Source: Zizania palustris (Eukaryota; Streptophyta; Magnoliopsida; Poales; Poaceae). Taken from it: 64,000 bases of DNA. The DNA is taken from assembly GCA_019279435.1 (NCBI GenBank), contig JAAALK010000081.1:59573318-59637317 (forward strand), written 5' to 3'. The number at the start of each line of letters is the position of its first letter. Position 1 is the first letter of the stretch. The translations under genes were made by a program, and so were the position numbers. The notes beneath the pieces were generated by a model, which was not told the DNA's origin, did not search any database, and saw nothing but the letters and a program-made list of their open reading frames with translations. Of this stretch, positions 1 to 9,540 are shown piece by piece.

Positions 1-1011
1 CAAAAAAATATCCATAAACTTTACTAGGATGGGGTTACAATCCACTTTCTCTCAACCTGCTCACACAAGCTCTTACTCGTTCTTACAAGGCTCAACAGGA
101 GATGACAGCAACGTTAGATCAGAACAAGCCCTGGAGTCAGGTGTATTGATGCTTTTGTTGCTAACCCCGGTCAAGTTATAGCCGAATTTGTGGATCTTTA
201 GGTGGGCATAAAAACACTCACAAAGGAATACTAGAAATGCATTAGTATAAGCAAATTGAGTAATTGTTCAAGGTTGGAATTGTGCTGGTCCTAGGCTAGA
301 ACGTACTAGAGACGCGAGCCTAGACACAAACGATACCACCAAAATGACAAATGTAGAACTAACTTTTTTCCTCTTTTATCACCAGTTTTCTTTCACTTTT
401 TTTGCTCTCTTTTTTTTGTGCGGCTTTTTTTTAAGCACTTTCTGCCTTTTTTTGTTTTTTTTTTGAAACAACAAATGTTGTTATACACAAAATCTTGCTG
501 CAGGACTCCCGAGCTTTGTACGATCTAAAATAGATAGGAAACTACTGAATCTGAAGATGACTCTAAAAGGAAAAACACAGATCTGGTTGTAAGCTTTCCA
601 AAATATATCAAAACTCTCCAATCCGAGTAGGCAGGTGCAAGCTATGACAGTTTTAGTAACACCTGCACAGCCTGCCCGAGTGATTCTCGAATTCCAACAA
701 ACAAACCGACTCTAATTTGATTTGAACTCAAAAACCAAAGGATAAAAAATACCCTAAACAATTGATAAACAGACTAAAACATGGTGGCAAAAAAACGTGA
801 CAAGAACTCGAAACTCTAAACGAACTAAACACTAAGACCAGCAACTTCACAAGACGATGCAACCAAAAACTCAAAAAGCCGATACTAAGCAGAACTAGTA
901 ATAGGCTCAAAGAGGCTTGGTTCTTGGGTAAACTAATTTTTTTTTGTGGTTTTTTTTTTTCTGGACTGTAGGAAAAAAATAAAACTTGAAATCTCTCACC
1001 GATCAACTGTC
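1..1011 (-). other. G0 gypsy element: untranslated leader after the PBS
   Basis: On the minus strand this stretch lies directly downstream of a primer-binding site and the G0 LTR, so it should be the 5' leader of a Ty3/gypsy element whose gag lies beyond the left edge. I see no recognisable gag or other protein. Plus-strand T-rich runs (about 365-465 and 930-965) give low-complexity sequence, and the short open frames here look accidental. Confidence 0.5.
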
Positions 1012-1023
1012 GCTCTGATACCA
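1012..1023 (-). promoter_or_regulatory. G0 primer-binding site (initiator tRNA-Met type)
   Basis: The minus strand reads TGGTATCAGAGC, the classic plant retrotransposon PBS complementary to the 3' end of initiator tRNA-Met. Two bases (AG) separate it from the LTR end CCCCATCA. It sets the orientation of G0: LTR at higher coordinates, internal region running left. Confidence 0.9.
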
Positions 1024-1025
1024 CT

Positions 1026-1705
1026 TGATGGGGACTCGGGTGGCCCGATCTTTCGATGAGAGGATAGGTCGATTGGTAGAAGGAGAAGACGTTCACGATC
1101 CGACTACAACCATCCAAGGATGTTGCGCCTTAGCAATCGCTACACCAACTCCAAGGCTGTTCGTGATCTTTACGGAGCACGATCAACCAAACCACGAGGG
1201 TTCTTGTTCCTGCAAGCAATCGAGAACTAGCAAGAACAAGATGAACAAGTGTGCACTCACACTAATTTCGCAGGGATACAAGGGGTGAGTTCTGGAACAG
1301 CAAAACGGTGATCTAACCGACCACGGCTTCAACTGGCAAAGTAGCGTAGCTAAACTTTGTATTCAACCAAAACTGCTTCACAACTGAAGTATCTAGGGTA
1401 TTTATAGCCCTAGGAGCGTTCCCAATGTTTGGAAACTTATTACATATGGAAACTACTAAATTATTACCTAAACAAATTATCTAGAAAAAGGAAACAGATT
1501 GACTAGAAGAAGGAAAGTAGTGATTCTCCTTCCTTCGCTGGGATATCTCGGTTGAGTAAATATATTATCTGCCAAGGAGACTTTCTCAGCATTCCAAAGA
1601 GTACTCAAACATTCCATTTGATGAAGGGATTCCAAAGTTATGATGCTTTTAATGCAGTCTATCTACATGTTGACGTGGCAGATTTTCCCAACACGAAGAA
1701 GCTCA
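1026..1705 (-). mobile_element. LTR of Ty3/gypsy element G0
   Basis: This is a 680-bp LTR. On the minus strand it starts TGAGCTTCTT after a purine-rich tract and ends CCCCATCA before the PBS. It has a TATA box in the middle. Its U5 end resembles the LTR piece at 52634-53255: both carry GTGTAGCGATTGC and a shared GGATC..AACGTC..ACCAATCG stretch. U3 sequences differ, so G0 and G1 are related but distinct families. The LTR has pol-tail plus polypurine tract on one side and a PBS on the other, so it looks like the 3' LTR of one copy and the 5' LTR of the next. Confidence 0.8.
1399..1406 (-). promoter_or_regulatory. TATA box in the G0 LTR
   Basis: The minus strand reads GGGCTATAAATACCC. The position within the LTR fits the U3/R boundary of a gypsy LTR promoter. 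Confidence 0.6.
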
Positions 1706-1920
1706 GCTTTCTTCTTCTTTTCCTTCATTTCTAAGGAAAATAATAGCATCACACGAATTTAGTAGTTCTCCATTCAATTGTGTATGTGTATACAATACAA
1801 GAAATGATTTCACCTGATAGTTTAATTGTCGCGCACGGGCTCGAGTGATTGGACCTTGTATTTCTATTGGAGCTGGTTCTAATATATGAGTCTTGGGTTT
1901 AACCATGTCGGAGATGCCCT
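1703..1920 (-). pseudogene. C-terminal tail of a Ty3/gypsy polyprotein plus polypurine tract (G0 family)
   Basis: The minus-strand frame contains GPITRARARQLNYQV, the conserved tail found at the end of many grass Ty3/gypsy polyproteins (variants of G-P-[IM]-T-R-x-R-A-R-x-L-N). It ends in EGKEEES and a TGA whose TG is also the first TG of the LTR. The final purine-rich coding stretch (1706-1725 on the other strand) doubles as the polypurine tract. Nothing upstream of the tail survives: at about 1920 it abuts a plus-strand reverse transcriptase. It is a fragment of a copy whose 3' LTR is 1026-1705. Confidence 0.75.
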
Positions 1921-3225
1921 CATCATAGGTTAGATGATATGCTTGATGAATTGAGTGGGTCTATCATTTTCTCAAAGATTGACTTGTGTAGTGGATACCA
2001 CCAAATTAGAATAAAATTATGAGATGAATGGAAAACAACTTTCAAAACTAAGTTCGGTTTATATGAGTGGTTAGTCATGCCTTTTGGGTTAACTAATGCA
2101 CCTAGAACTTTCATGCGTTTAATGAATGAAGTATTGAGAGTATTTATTGGCAAATTTGTCGTGGTTTACTTTGATGATATCTTGATATATAGCAAGTCTA
2201 TTGATGAACATTTGAATCATTTGCGTGTTGTTTTTAATGCTTTGAGAGATGCTCGCTTATTCGGTAATCTTGAAAATTGTACTTTTTGCACGGATCGAGT
2301 CTCTTTTCTTGGCTATGTTGTTACTCCACGGGGTAGTGAGGTAGATGAAGAGAAAATTGAAGTCATCAGGAGCTGGCCAACACCTCAAACCATCATGCAA
2401 GTGAGAAGTTTTCATGGACTTGCTGGTTTTTATCGACGATTTGTGAAGAATTTCAGCACCATTGATGCTCCACTCAATGAGTTGACAAAGAAGGGAGCTT
2501 CATTCACATGGGGCCCAGCACAAGAACAAGCTTTTAACATGCTTAAGGAGAAACTTACACATGCCCCTCTACTCCAACTTCCTGACTTTGGTAAGACATT
2601 TGAGCTTGAATGTGATGCTAGTGGGATTGGGATAGGAGGAGTTCTCATACAAGAATGTAAACCTGTTGCTTACTTTAGTGAAAAATTGCATGGACCTAAT
2701 CTGAATTATTCTACTTATGATAAGGAGTTGTATGCTTTAGTTCAGGTGTTAGAGACTTAGCAACATTACGTTTGGCCTAAGGAGTTTGTAATTCATTCTG
2801 ATCATGAATCCTTGAAACATATTAGAAGCCAGGCAAAACTAAATAAGCGACATGCAAAATGGGTTGAGTTCATAGAGTCATTTGTATACATCATTAAACA
2901 TAAACGTGGTAAAGACAATATCATTGCAGCTTCTTTATTCAGGCATTTTACTATGTTATCTCAGCTTGATCATAAGATATTTGGTCAAGAAACAATAAAA
3001 GAGTTATATGCTACTTATCTAGACTTCAAGGATGCTTTTGAAAATTGTACAGAGTGCCGAACTTGGATAAATATGTGCTGAATGATGGTTTATTATATTG
3101 TGCTAACAAGCTATGTGTCCAAGCTAGCTCCATTCGCCTTTTGTTTTTACAGGAAGCTCACGGGGTAGGATTGATGGGACAATTTGGAGTGAAGAAAATT
3201 GAGGACGTGCTGTCCACACAATACT
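1921..3225 (+). pseudogene. G1 Ty3/gypsy pol fragment: RT, RNase H, start of integrase
   Basis: The reading begins inside RT at HRLDDMLDELSGSIIFSKID and runs through MPFGLTNAP and the catalytic VVYFDDILIYSKS to an RNase H-type region (LECDASGIGIGGVL, PVAYFSEKL, STYDKELYALV) and an integrase zinc-finger start (LLFLQEAHGVGLMGQFG). The family is plant Ty3/gypsy. Breaks: an in-frame TGA-like break near 2017, a TAG at about 2758 where W is expected (LET-stop-QHYVWPKEF), and a frameshift near 3040. All sequence before RT (gag, protease, 5' LTR) is missing. The CACTA insertion splits integrase at about 3225, and the reading resumes at 17452. Confidence 0.9.
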
Positions 3226-3530
3226 ACAAAGCGACATAGTAGCGGCGGGCAAAAACGTCCTGTAGTGGTGGGCCTCTAGTCCGACACTTCTCTAATGCCA
3301 CTGCTAACCCTGGTTAGCAATGGCAGACACACTGACATCATCTACCCATCACTGCTGTTAGCCATAGTAGTGGCGGGCAGATGATGTCAGTGAGTCCGCC
3401 ACCACTATGTCAACAGCAGTAATGGGCGCGCTGACCTCGTCTGCCCGCCACTACTATTGCTAACAGCAGTGGCGGGCAAATGACGTCATCGCGCCCGCCA
3501 CTACTGTGTTTACCCCATTACACAGAATGT
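3226..3530. repeat. Left subterminal repeat array of the CACTA element
   Basis: There are at least eight copies or near-copies of the AGTAGTGGCGGGC / GCCCGCCACTACT motif, alternating in orientation and often flanking ATGACGTCAT- or GATGTCAG-like centres, so successive copies can pair as hairpins. Subterminal repeats of this kind are the usual binding sites of the TNPA-type protein in CACTA elements. Confidence 0.8.
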
Positions 3531-3895
3531 TGTAAACCTTAATTCGTACAGTCTCACAAACCAAAACACAGAAATTATATGCTTAACACAGCCATCCACA
3601 TATACAGCAGCAAAACATCCACATATCCATATACACATCCACAACAGCAACACATGAACACAACAATAACCCATCTCATCAATTTACAAATTTACAAAGT
3701 TTACATTTAATCACACATCAAGTTGAAAAAGTTTACATCTATCAAAATTTCAAAATTAACCATTGTTTCACAAATACATGCTCATGCGGTTTATGTTTTC
3801 TTGGAAGGCTAACTCATATCTTGCGCATCTTTTTTTTGCTTCTCAGCTTCAAAATTCTTATCGATTTGTTGTACTTGCCTTTTAATTCTTCCGGC
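3531..3895. other. AT-rich 3' flank of the CACTA second gene
   Basis: I see no coding potential or clear repeat. It lies between the subterminal array and the stop codon of the minus-strand gene, so it is probably its 3' untranslated region. Confidence 0.4.
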
Positions 3896-5393
3896 TCAAT
3901 CATACAAAGTTGGATGCTTGGCCACTTCACCCTCAGGATCGAAGAATACTCTAAGCTCATGAAGAACCTCATGAATCGTTAAGTGGCACATCCTTGATAC
4001 GATGTCGTACATTTCTGATTCTGAGAGTTGGCTCTTCTGATCAACGGTTGATGGACCTGACACCTGCATATGTAACATATAAGTACATATGCTGCAAGTT
4101 ATATTAGATTAACACACAATAAATCAACTTACTTCTTTAGTATCCTCAGATACTGTCCGCGCAAACTTTCCTAAGTTATTGCTCATGAAATCACAAGTAT
4201 AATACCCGCAATGCACCGAACCAGGAGATTGTTTGTGACACTTCAAAATAGACAAAATTAGAACGACATATAGTTTGACTTTATCAATTGAATTAAGAAA
4301 TTTCAAAATATAATATTACCAGATAGTTGGTTCTGATAAGCATATCTTTCGGCCTCTGTGGATCATGTGGGCCACCTAACCTTTCCACGTAGTATTTGTA
4401 TGCACTCTGAATAACATTTAATATATATTGATATTGTTTTTTCGGTTTGTCGAGAGAGTCGAGCACATAAACCCTTGAGTACTTTGGATATATCAGAAGT
4501 GCAGTCCAATGATCACTATCGAAAGAAGTAATATATGATTATGTTAGTTTCATAATCGATAAAACGTGATTAAGTGGATATAGTGGGTTTACTTACTTAA
4601 AGTTATATGCCCCACTTATCATTTCTCTGTCCTTCCATTGAAACATGCATCGCGCAATGTACAACGCGGCACAATTCCTTTTACTCTTCTTAAGTGCATC
4701 TTGAACTTTATTGAACATCTTCCTTTGAAATTTTTCTGACCCGCGGTCCAGTACTTGTCATCGTTCCGGTTTAGTACCGGGTTCAGTGCACTTTGGCTTA
4801 TCAATGACGGGTTCAAGTACCCATATTTATTAGACGTGTCACAACATGAATTCAAACTACACATGTTATGAAACAATAGTCAATATAAGACATGATTGAT
4901 TTTTGCTTTGTATTGACAAAGTAAAAAGTACTTACATGCACCAGAGCATCATGCTTCCGATGCCGGTTCGCTGCAGATGGAACATCGGATGGAAATCATC
5001 GAAAAATAATGCAAGAGTAAACTCTGGGCAGTTGAATATTTCTTTTGGAACCTTCACTCCTATTTGTGTAACTCTTAACGAAGACGCTTTGATGTACCAG
5101 TCATGAAATGTTCTCATCTGCCAACACATACTCTTAAGTACTCATTGGGGTAATAATGGTTTGCCTGGTTCATATTCGATATAATCCTCATCTCCGTAGG
5201 TCCATTTATCAATAGAAAGTGAGCTTGCCTGCTTTTGTACTGGAGCCTTTATGGGAGCCGCTACAGGCGTAGAACGTGTTTGCACCATAGTAGTAAAAAA
5301 TTTAAGCATTTCATATTTCGGCGTAGAACACTGCCCAGCTTGAACAACTGTCTTGTGGATTGCTGGCTTTGGGCGTGCATCTTGATTTTTCAA
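3896..5393 (-). CDS. CACTA-encoded Ulp1-like cysteine protease region (C-terminal exons)
   Basis: Minus-strand exons can be placed by GT-AG sites. One ends at 4597 (…SGAYNF), with an intron at 4516-4596. The next is 4515-4320 (DHWTALLIYPKYSRVYVLDS…). Then comes 4241-4137 (KQSPGSVHCGYYTCDFMSNN), followed by the last exon from about 4066 to 3896 (…FDPEGEVAKHPTLYD). The order H (DHW), D (VLDS), Q (KQSPGS), C (HCGYY) matches the catalytic set of Ulp1/C48-type SUMO proteases, often found in plant CACTA elements. Upstream pieces (4619-4876, 4932-5129, 5142-5393) resemble the linker before this domain, including YEPGKPLLPQ. I see no stop inside the protease exons themselves. Substrate specificity is unknown. 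Confidence 0.7.
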
Positions 5394-5664
5394 GCGCGGC
5401 CACTAGCACTAGCACTTTTGTGTTGGGCTCAGTGGGCTCAGTCACTGGAACTTGAGGCTCGGCCAGAACTAGCACTGGCATTTGATCAAGCTCTGTCACT
5501 TTTGTGTTGGGCTCAGTGGGCTCAAGAACTGGCACTGGCTCTGTCACTTCAGGCTTGGCTGGAACTGGCAGTGACATTTGATTTGTCTTGGCCGGAACTG
5601 ACTCTTTCATTTGATCAGGCTCGGCCACTTTCAGTTCTGTCACTTCTGCCACTTTATTGGGCAC
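5311..5664 (-). repeat. Pro/Glu/Thr/Val-rich repeated coding segment
   Basis: The minus-strand frame is open and built from imperfect repeats of VTEPTEPNTKV, VPAKPEVTEPVPVLEP and similar units. The matching DNA has repeated blocks such as TTTGTGTTGGGCTCAGTGGG. It lies between the TNP1-like and Ulp1-like regions of the CACTA second gene, so it is probably a flexible linker. Confidence 0.55.
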
Positions 5665-6132
5665 TGGCTCTTTCTCCGCCTCTTCCTCTACCTCACACTC
5701 ATCAACAGGTGATAAAGATCCTATATTTTACACATCCTGAGATGAAAGATATGTGAGGGATTGTGATGAGACAATAGGCGATTTTCTCTAAGAACTTGTC
5801 TGCAGTAATTTGATATCTCGGCTCGCCCATAGGACAAAGTTATTCAGTTCATTTCCGATTGTCTCAATCCCCTCATTAGGCATTGGAAGATCCAAGGGGT
5901 CATTAATAAATCTGTTGTTGGTGATCTCATTGACCTAAACCTTAGTATACTCAGCAGGAATAGGCCGATTGTGAAATAAATCACCACGCATAGGAATGCC
6001 TCGTGCAGCCTCTTGGGAATGCCCTTTGCGCCCTATCGGTACATGCAGGCTGCATGGTGTGTCCTCCTTAATATAATTTACAGGAAATATTTCTTGTACT
6101 GAGCCAACACTGCTTGGTACGTTAAGTCGTAC

Positions 6133-6960
6133 CTATGGCACAATTATCTGTCTCGCTGCAGCCTGCATTACGTTGGGATTCTCATTAATAAATTCAAAAA
6201 AGTGTCGCTCCCACTCTACACGACGCTCTATGGCATCGTCTGTGCGTGCTTGATGCTTCTTGTATGTAGCCCCCTCCTGTTTCTTGAATGTTTTTTTCCA
6301 GGGTGCTATAGAAGAGATACCCCAGGTGTGCCCTCGATGTTCCTCATTTCCGAGAGCAGATGTAAGGTGGTCATTACAACCCTCGGGCTTGAACTTTCCA
6401 GCCTTCTCCAACTCAGCGATTTTCTGTTCTTTCTGAAATACTTCACTAGTCCGTGAGTCGGAGAGCATATATTGGCCCTCAGGTGTTTTTTTAGCTCGGC
6501 CTAGGATCCATCTCTTAGTGCGCTGATCAACACCTAAAAACTGTTCAGGTAACCCAGCCGCACGGTCCTCCTCCTCCTTTCTACTCCACTCATCCCTCTT
6601 GGCCTTATATCCACCTAGGCCAAGTGTATGTGGGAACTTTTTTTCTTATTAAGTTTATGTGGGAACTTATTTTTCTTCCGAGTAATGCTGCAATTTGAAT
6701 TCGTTCCACTCATTTGGCGTGATAAATCCATAGTCGTTGAGTGGCGACTATCCTTTCTGAAGGTATTGTGTGTTCAGTTTAGTCCTGAACGTGCGGAGAG
6801 ACTTTTCGATAGTCTTCAATGTGGCAGCTTTAGCATCTTCTAGGCGATCTTCCGGGAATTTATAATGTGTTTTTATATGCTCCCACAATTCGTTCTTCGT
6901 AACTTCAGGGACAATCTTCTAGTTTTTCCAAACTATCTTACACCGCTCCCTAGCGAGACA
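6133..6960 (-). pseudogene. TNP1-like protein core (Transposase_24-type) of the CACTA element
   Basis: The minus-strand reading gives, in order, KAATLKTIEKSLRTFRTKLN, NEWNEFKLQHYSEEK, KFPHTLGLGGYKAKRDEWSR, GVDQRTKRWILGRAKKTPEG, then GNEEHRGHTWGISSIAPWKK and a tail rich in K and E. This pattern (lattice of W, R and G residues, NExxRGxTxG motif) is that of the second CACTA protein, often annotated as Transposase_24/TNP1, thought to bind subterminal repeats. At least one stop (near 6917) and a local duplication of TATGTGGGAACTT at 6628-6675, which breaks the frame, indicate decay. Confidence 0.65.
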
Positions 6961-7019
6961 TCCACAATTTGCGCCACTTAGCTATGATTTATGTCGGCTT
7001 CTTTGGAGCCCCATCAACA

Positions 7020-7450
7020 TACACATCTTCAACCTCGTAGATGGCTATATGCAGCTTGTTCTTCTCCCATTTTCCTCTCCTCTTCGCATTTGCAGAGGAT
7101 GTAGTGGCTGCGGGCTCAACAGTTGTTGGCTCAGATGACGCAACAGCTGGGACAATAGCTGTTGTTTTCTTGATTTGAAATAATCGACGCTTGCTTACTC
7201 GCTTTGGACGATCCTACGACGATAGACAATGTGAGCTTAAGGAATGTAATCCTCGGTTAGAAGCTGCTCTGACTTGTTACTAACGCAATGATTACCTCTG
7301 CTTGAGCTTCAGGAATGTAATCCTCATCGGTGTCTTCTCTCGTTCTCTTATTCCTAGGCTCCATTGGATGTTCATTTTCTGGAGAGTGGTACGAAGATTC
7401 GCTATCGCATGATCCTTCAGATGAACCCTCTTTATTTGTTTTTGTGGGAG
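7020..7450 (-). pseudogene. N-terminal exons of the CACTA second gene (acidic, basic-patch region)
   Basis: Two exon-like minus-strand segments are visible. About 7450-7296 reads SEGSCDSESSYHSPENEH, MEPRNKRTRED and DEDYIPEAQAE, followed by a GTAATC donor. About 7205-7030 reads RPKRVSKRRLFQIKKT, SSEPTTVEPAATTSSANA and KRRGKWEKNKL. Acidic stretches followed by lysine/arginine clusters suggest a nuclear protein N-terminus. I cannot place the exact start. Confidence 0.45.
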
Positions 7451-7556
7451 ACTCGTCATAGATTAACTATTTATAGTTAAGAGGTTAATGTATCAGAATT
7501 TTGGTTATGTAAAAAAGGTCTGATGTCATATTTTCATGTACGAAACAATGCACAAA

Positions 7557-8177
7557 GTAGTCAGCTATTACTTCTAAAGCTATTATATTGATCCTCAAGT
7601 TAAGAGATTGTGTTGTTCTCTCTCTCTAGTGTTGTTGAGGCCTCAACATATTTTGTGTTGTTTTTCAAATATGTTCATAGCTGCCATGGAACCGTGAGCA
7701 CATCCATTCCCTGCTAGCAGCACAAGAAAGAAGAAGCTGTTGAAGGGAATGGACGTGTCACACGGTTTGATGACATACCTGAGATAACTCAATAACAATT
7801 TGCATCATAGGCCTCTAAAAGGAATTGCAGAATCTAATGTTGGTCTTCAGCCGGATGAACTTGAGGATTAGTATAGTAGCCTCAGAAGTAATAGTAGTAG
7901 TAAACTGATCACAATGTTAAAGGTGGGAAATGTATGAAAACTCTTCTTGGCTATAGTAGTCAACTATTACTTCTGAAGCTACTATATTAATCCTCAAGTT
8001 AAGAGATTGTGTTGTTCTCTCTCTAGTGTTGTTGAGGCCTCAACATATTTTGTGTTGTTTTTCAAATATGTTCATGGCTGACATGGAACCGTGAGCACAT
8101 CCATTCCCTACCAGCAACACGAAAAAGAAGAAGTTGTTGATGGGAATGGATGTGTCACATGGCTTGATGACATAAAT
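7557..8177. repeat. Direct duplication, unit about 397 bp, inside the CACTA element
   Basis: The block at 7557-7790 recurs at 7954-8177 with about 90 percent identity by eye. Shared landmarks include AGAGATTGTGTTGTTCTCTC, GTTGTTGAGGCCTCAACAT and ACCGTGAGCACATCCATTCC. A third, partial echo (GTTGTTGAAGGGAATGGATG) is at 8268-8290. The inner GTTGAGGCCTCAAC is a perfect palindrome. It lies upstream of the second gene. Confidence 0.75.
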
Positions 8178-8929
8178 GAGATAACTCAATTACAACTTGC
8201 ATCATAGGCCTCTAAAAGTTGTTCTAAAAAAGTCGTTGAAGATCTAATCCCTAATAGTGTTCTAAAAAAGTTGTTGAAGGGAATGGATGTGTCGCACGAC
8301 AATGGGCTCCGAGACGGTGGCGACGGGCACAGGAATTTGATTTGCAATTGATCTAGGGTTTCGTCCGAGCAGGAGCCAAAAACTATATATAGGTGTATTA
8401 GCGGTGGGGGGGCAAGATGAATAATATATATATACTTTGTTTCATGAATTCATGCATCAATCAAATCATCAACTATGTATTATATACAACATAGTGCATA
8501 AAACACAATATTGAACAAAATAGCACACTAACATATCACTGTATCATGCTGATACATATATGCCAAGAGATGTGAGGTGGTAATGTGTTATGCAATATTT
8601 CTCATGGCATAACTTAGATATAGAAGACTTCACCCAAAATTAGACTAATATATATTGGGTGAATGGTACATTTCCATTAATCAATGCCAAAACAGGTGTA
8701 ACAAAGTGGTATACAGTGGTTCTACAAATGAACCTTTAACCAAAATGCAAAACTAAAGAAGTAAGCATGCATACACTAATGCTAAATAGGCATATGTGCA
8801 TAAGAGATCACATTTTTCCTACATTTCGCACCCTAAATTTTAGTTAGTTAACTAGGATAGGTACAAAGTAATTTTAGTCGTGTATTCATATTAATGAAGA
8901 ATTGTGGGCACTCCAAATGTAAGGACAAT
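8178..8929. other. AT-rich non-coding interior of the CACTA element
   Basis: No coding frame or recognisable element. It is probably intron or leader of the minus-strand second gene. Confidence 0.3.
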
Positions 8930-9300
8930 AAACCCTAGAAACTTTTTAGCAACCTGAACGGGGACAGCGGCGTGCGCTCGGGGACGGGGATGATGGCGGC
9001 GTGCGCTTGGGGACGGGGACGGTGGCGATGGCTCCAAGACGGCGGTGCGGGGTCAGAGGACAGCAACGCGGGCTTCGGTGATGGGCGGAGTTCGGGGTGA
9101 CAGTGGTGACGGGCTTACGGGACGATGGCGATGGGCTCTGAGGGCGGCGGCGTGGGCTCCTGGACGGGGATGGCAGCGTGCGCTCGGGGACAGGGATAGC
9201 GGCGATGGCTCCGAGGTGGCAGCGAGGGGTCTGGGGACACCAACGGCTCCGGGAGCGGCAACAACGGGTGGGAGGATTTTAGGGTTTAGAAATGAAACAT
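8930..9300 (-). other. GC-rich leader-like segment with short repeats
   Basis: On the plus strand this is built from imperfect repeats of CGGGGACGGGGATGGCGGCG and GTGCGCTCGGGGAC. On the minus strand it begins AACCCTAAAATCCTCCC, like a GC-rich grass 5' UTR. It sits between the internal CACTA-type repeats and the second gene, so a transcription-start leader on the minus strand is plausible. Long open frames on both strands here are a consequence of GC richness. Confidence 0.4.
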
Positions 9301-9334
9301 ATTTTTCAGAGGGGGGGAGTGAAATGATATATAG

Positions 9335-9540
9335 GTGTATTAGCAGTGGTGGGCATGCTGATGTCATCCTGCCCGCCACTGCTATTTTCTCTTAGTAGTG
9401 GCGGGCGATAACATCACCAGCTCGCCACTACTAATACGCCCGCCGCTGGTGCTCGACTTAGTAGTGGTGGGCCACTGACATCACCGACCGCCACTACTAA
9501 AAGGAATAGCAGTGGCGGGCAGGTAACGTCAGCATGCCCG
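9335..9540. repeat. Internal cluster of CACTA-type subterminal repeats (left part)
   Basis: About eight AGTAGTGGCGGGC / GCCCGCCACTACT copies in both orientations, as at the element's ends, but in the middle of the element. The solo LTR at 9541 interrupts the array, which continues at 12985. The last five bases (9536-9540, GCCCG) are the target duplication of that LTR. Confidence 0.8.

Noticed and set aside
728..1117. Minus-strand open frame of 129 codons across the G0 PBS
   Set aside because: It runs through the LTR end, the PBS and homopolymer-rich leader, with a low-complexity sequence and no domain; an accidental frame.
9045..9395. Overlapping open frames on both strands in GC-rich repeats
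   Set aside because: Open frames are expected in GC-rich tandem-like sequence with few stops; no conserved motif in any frame.
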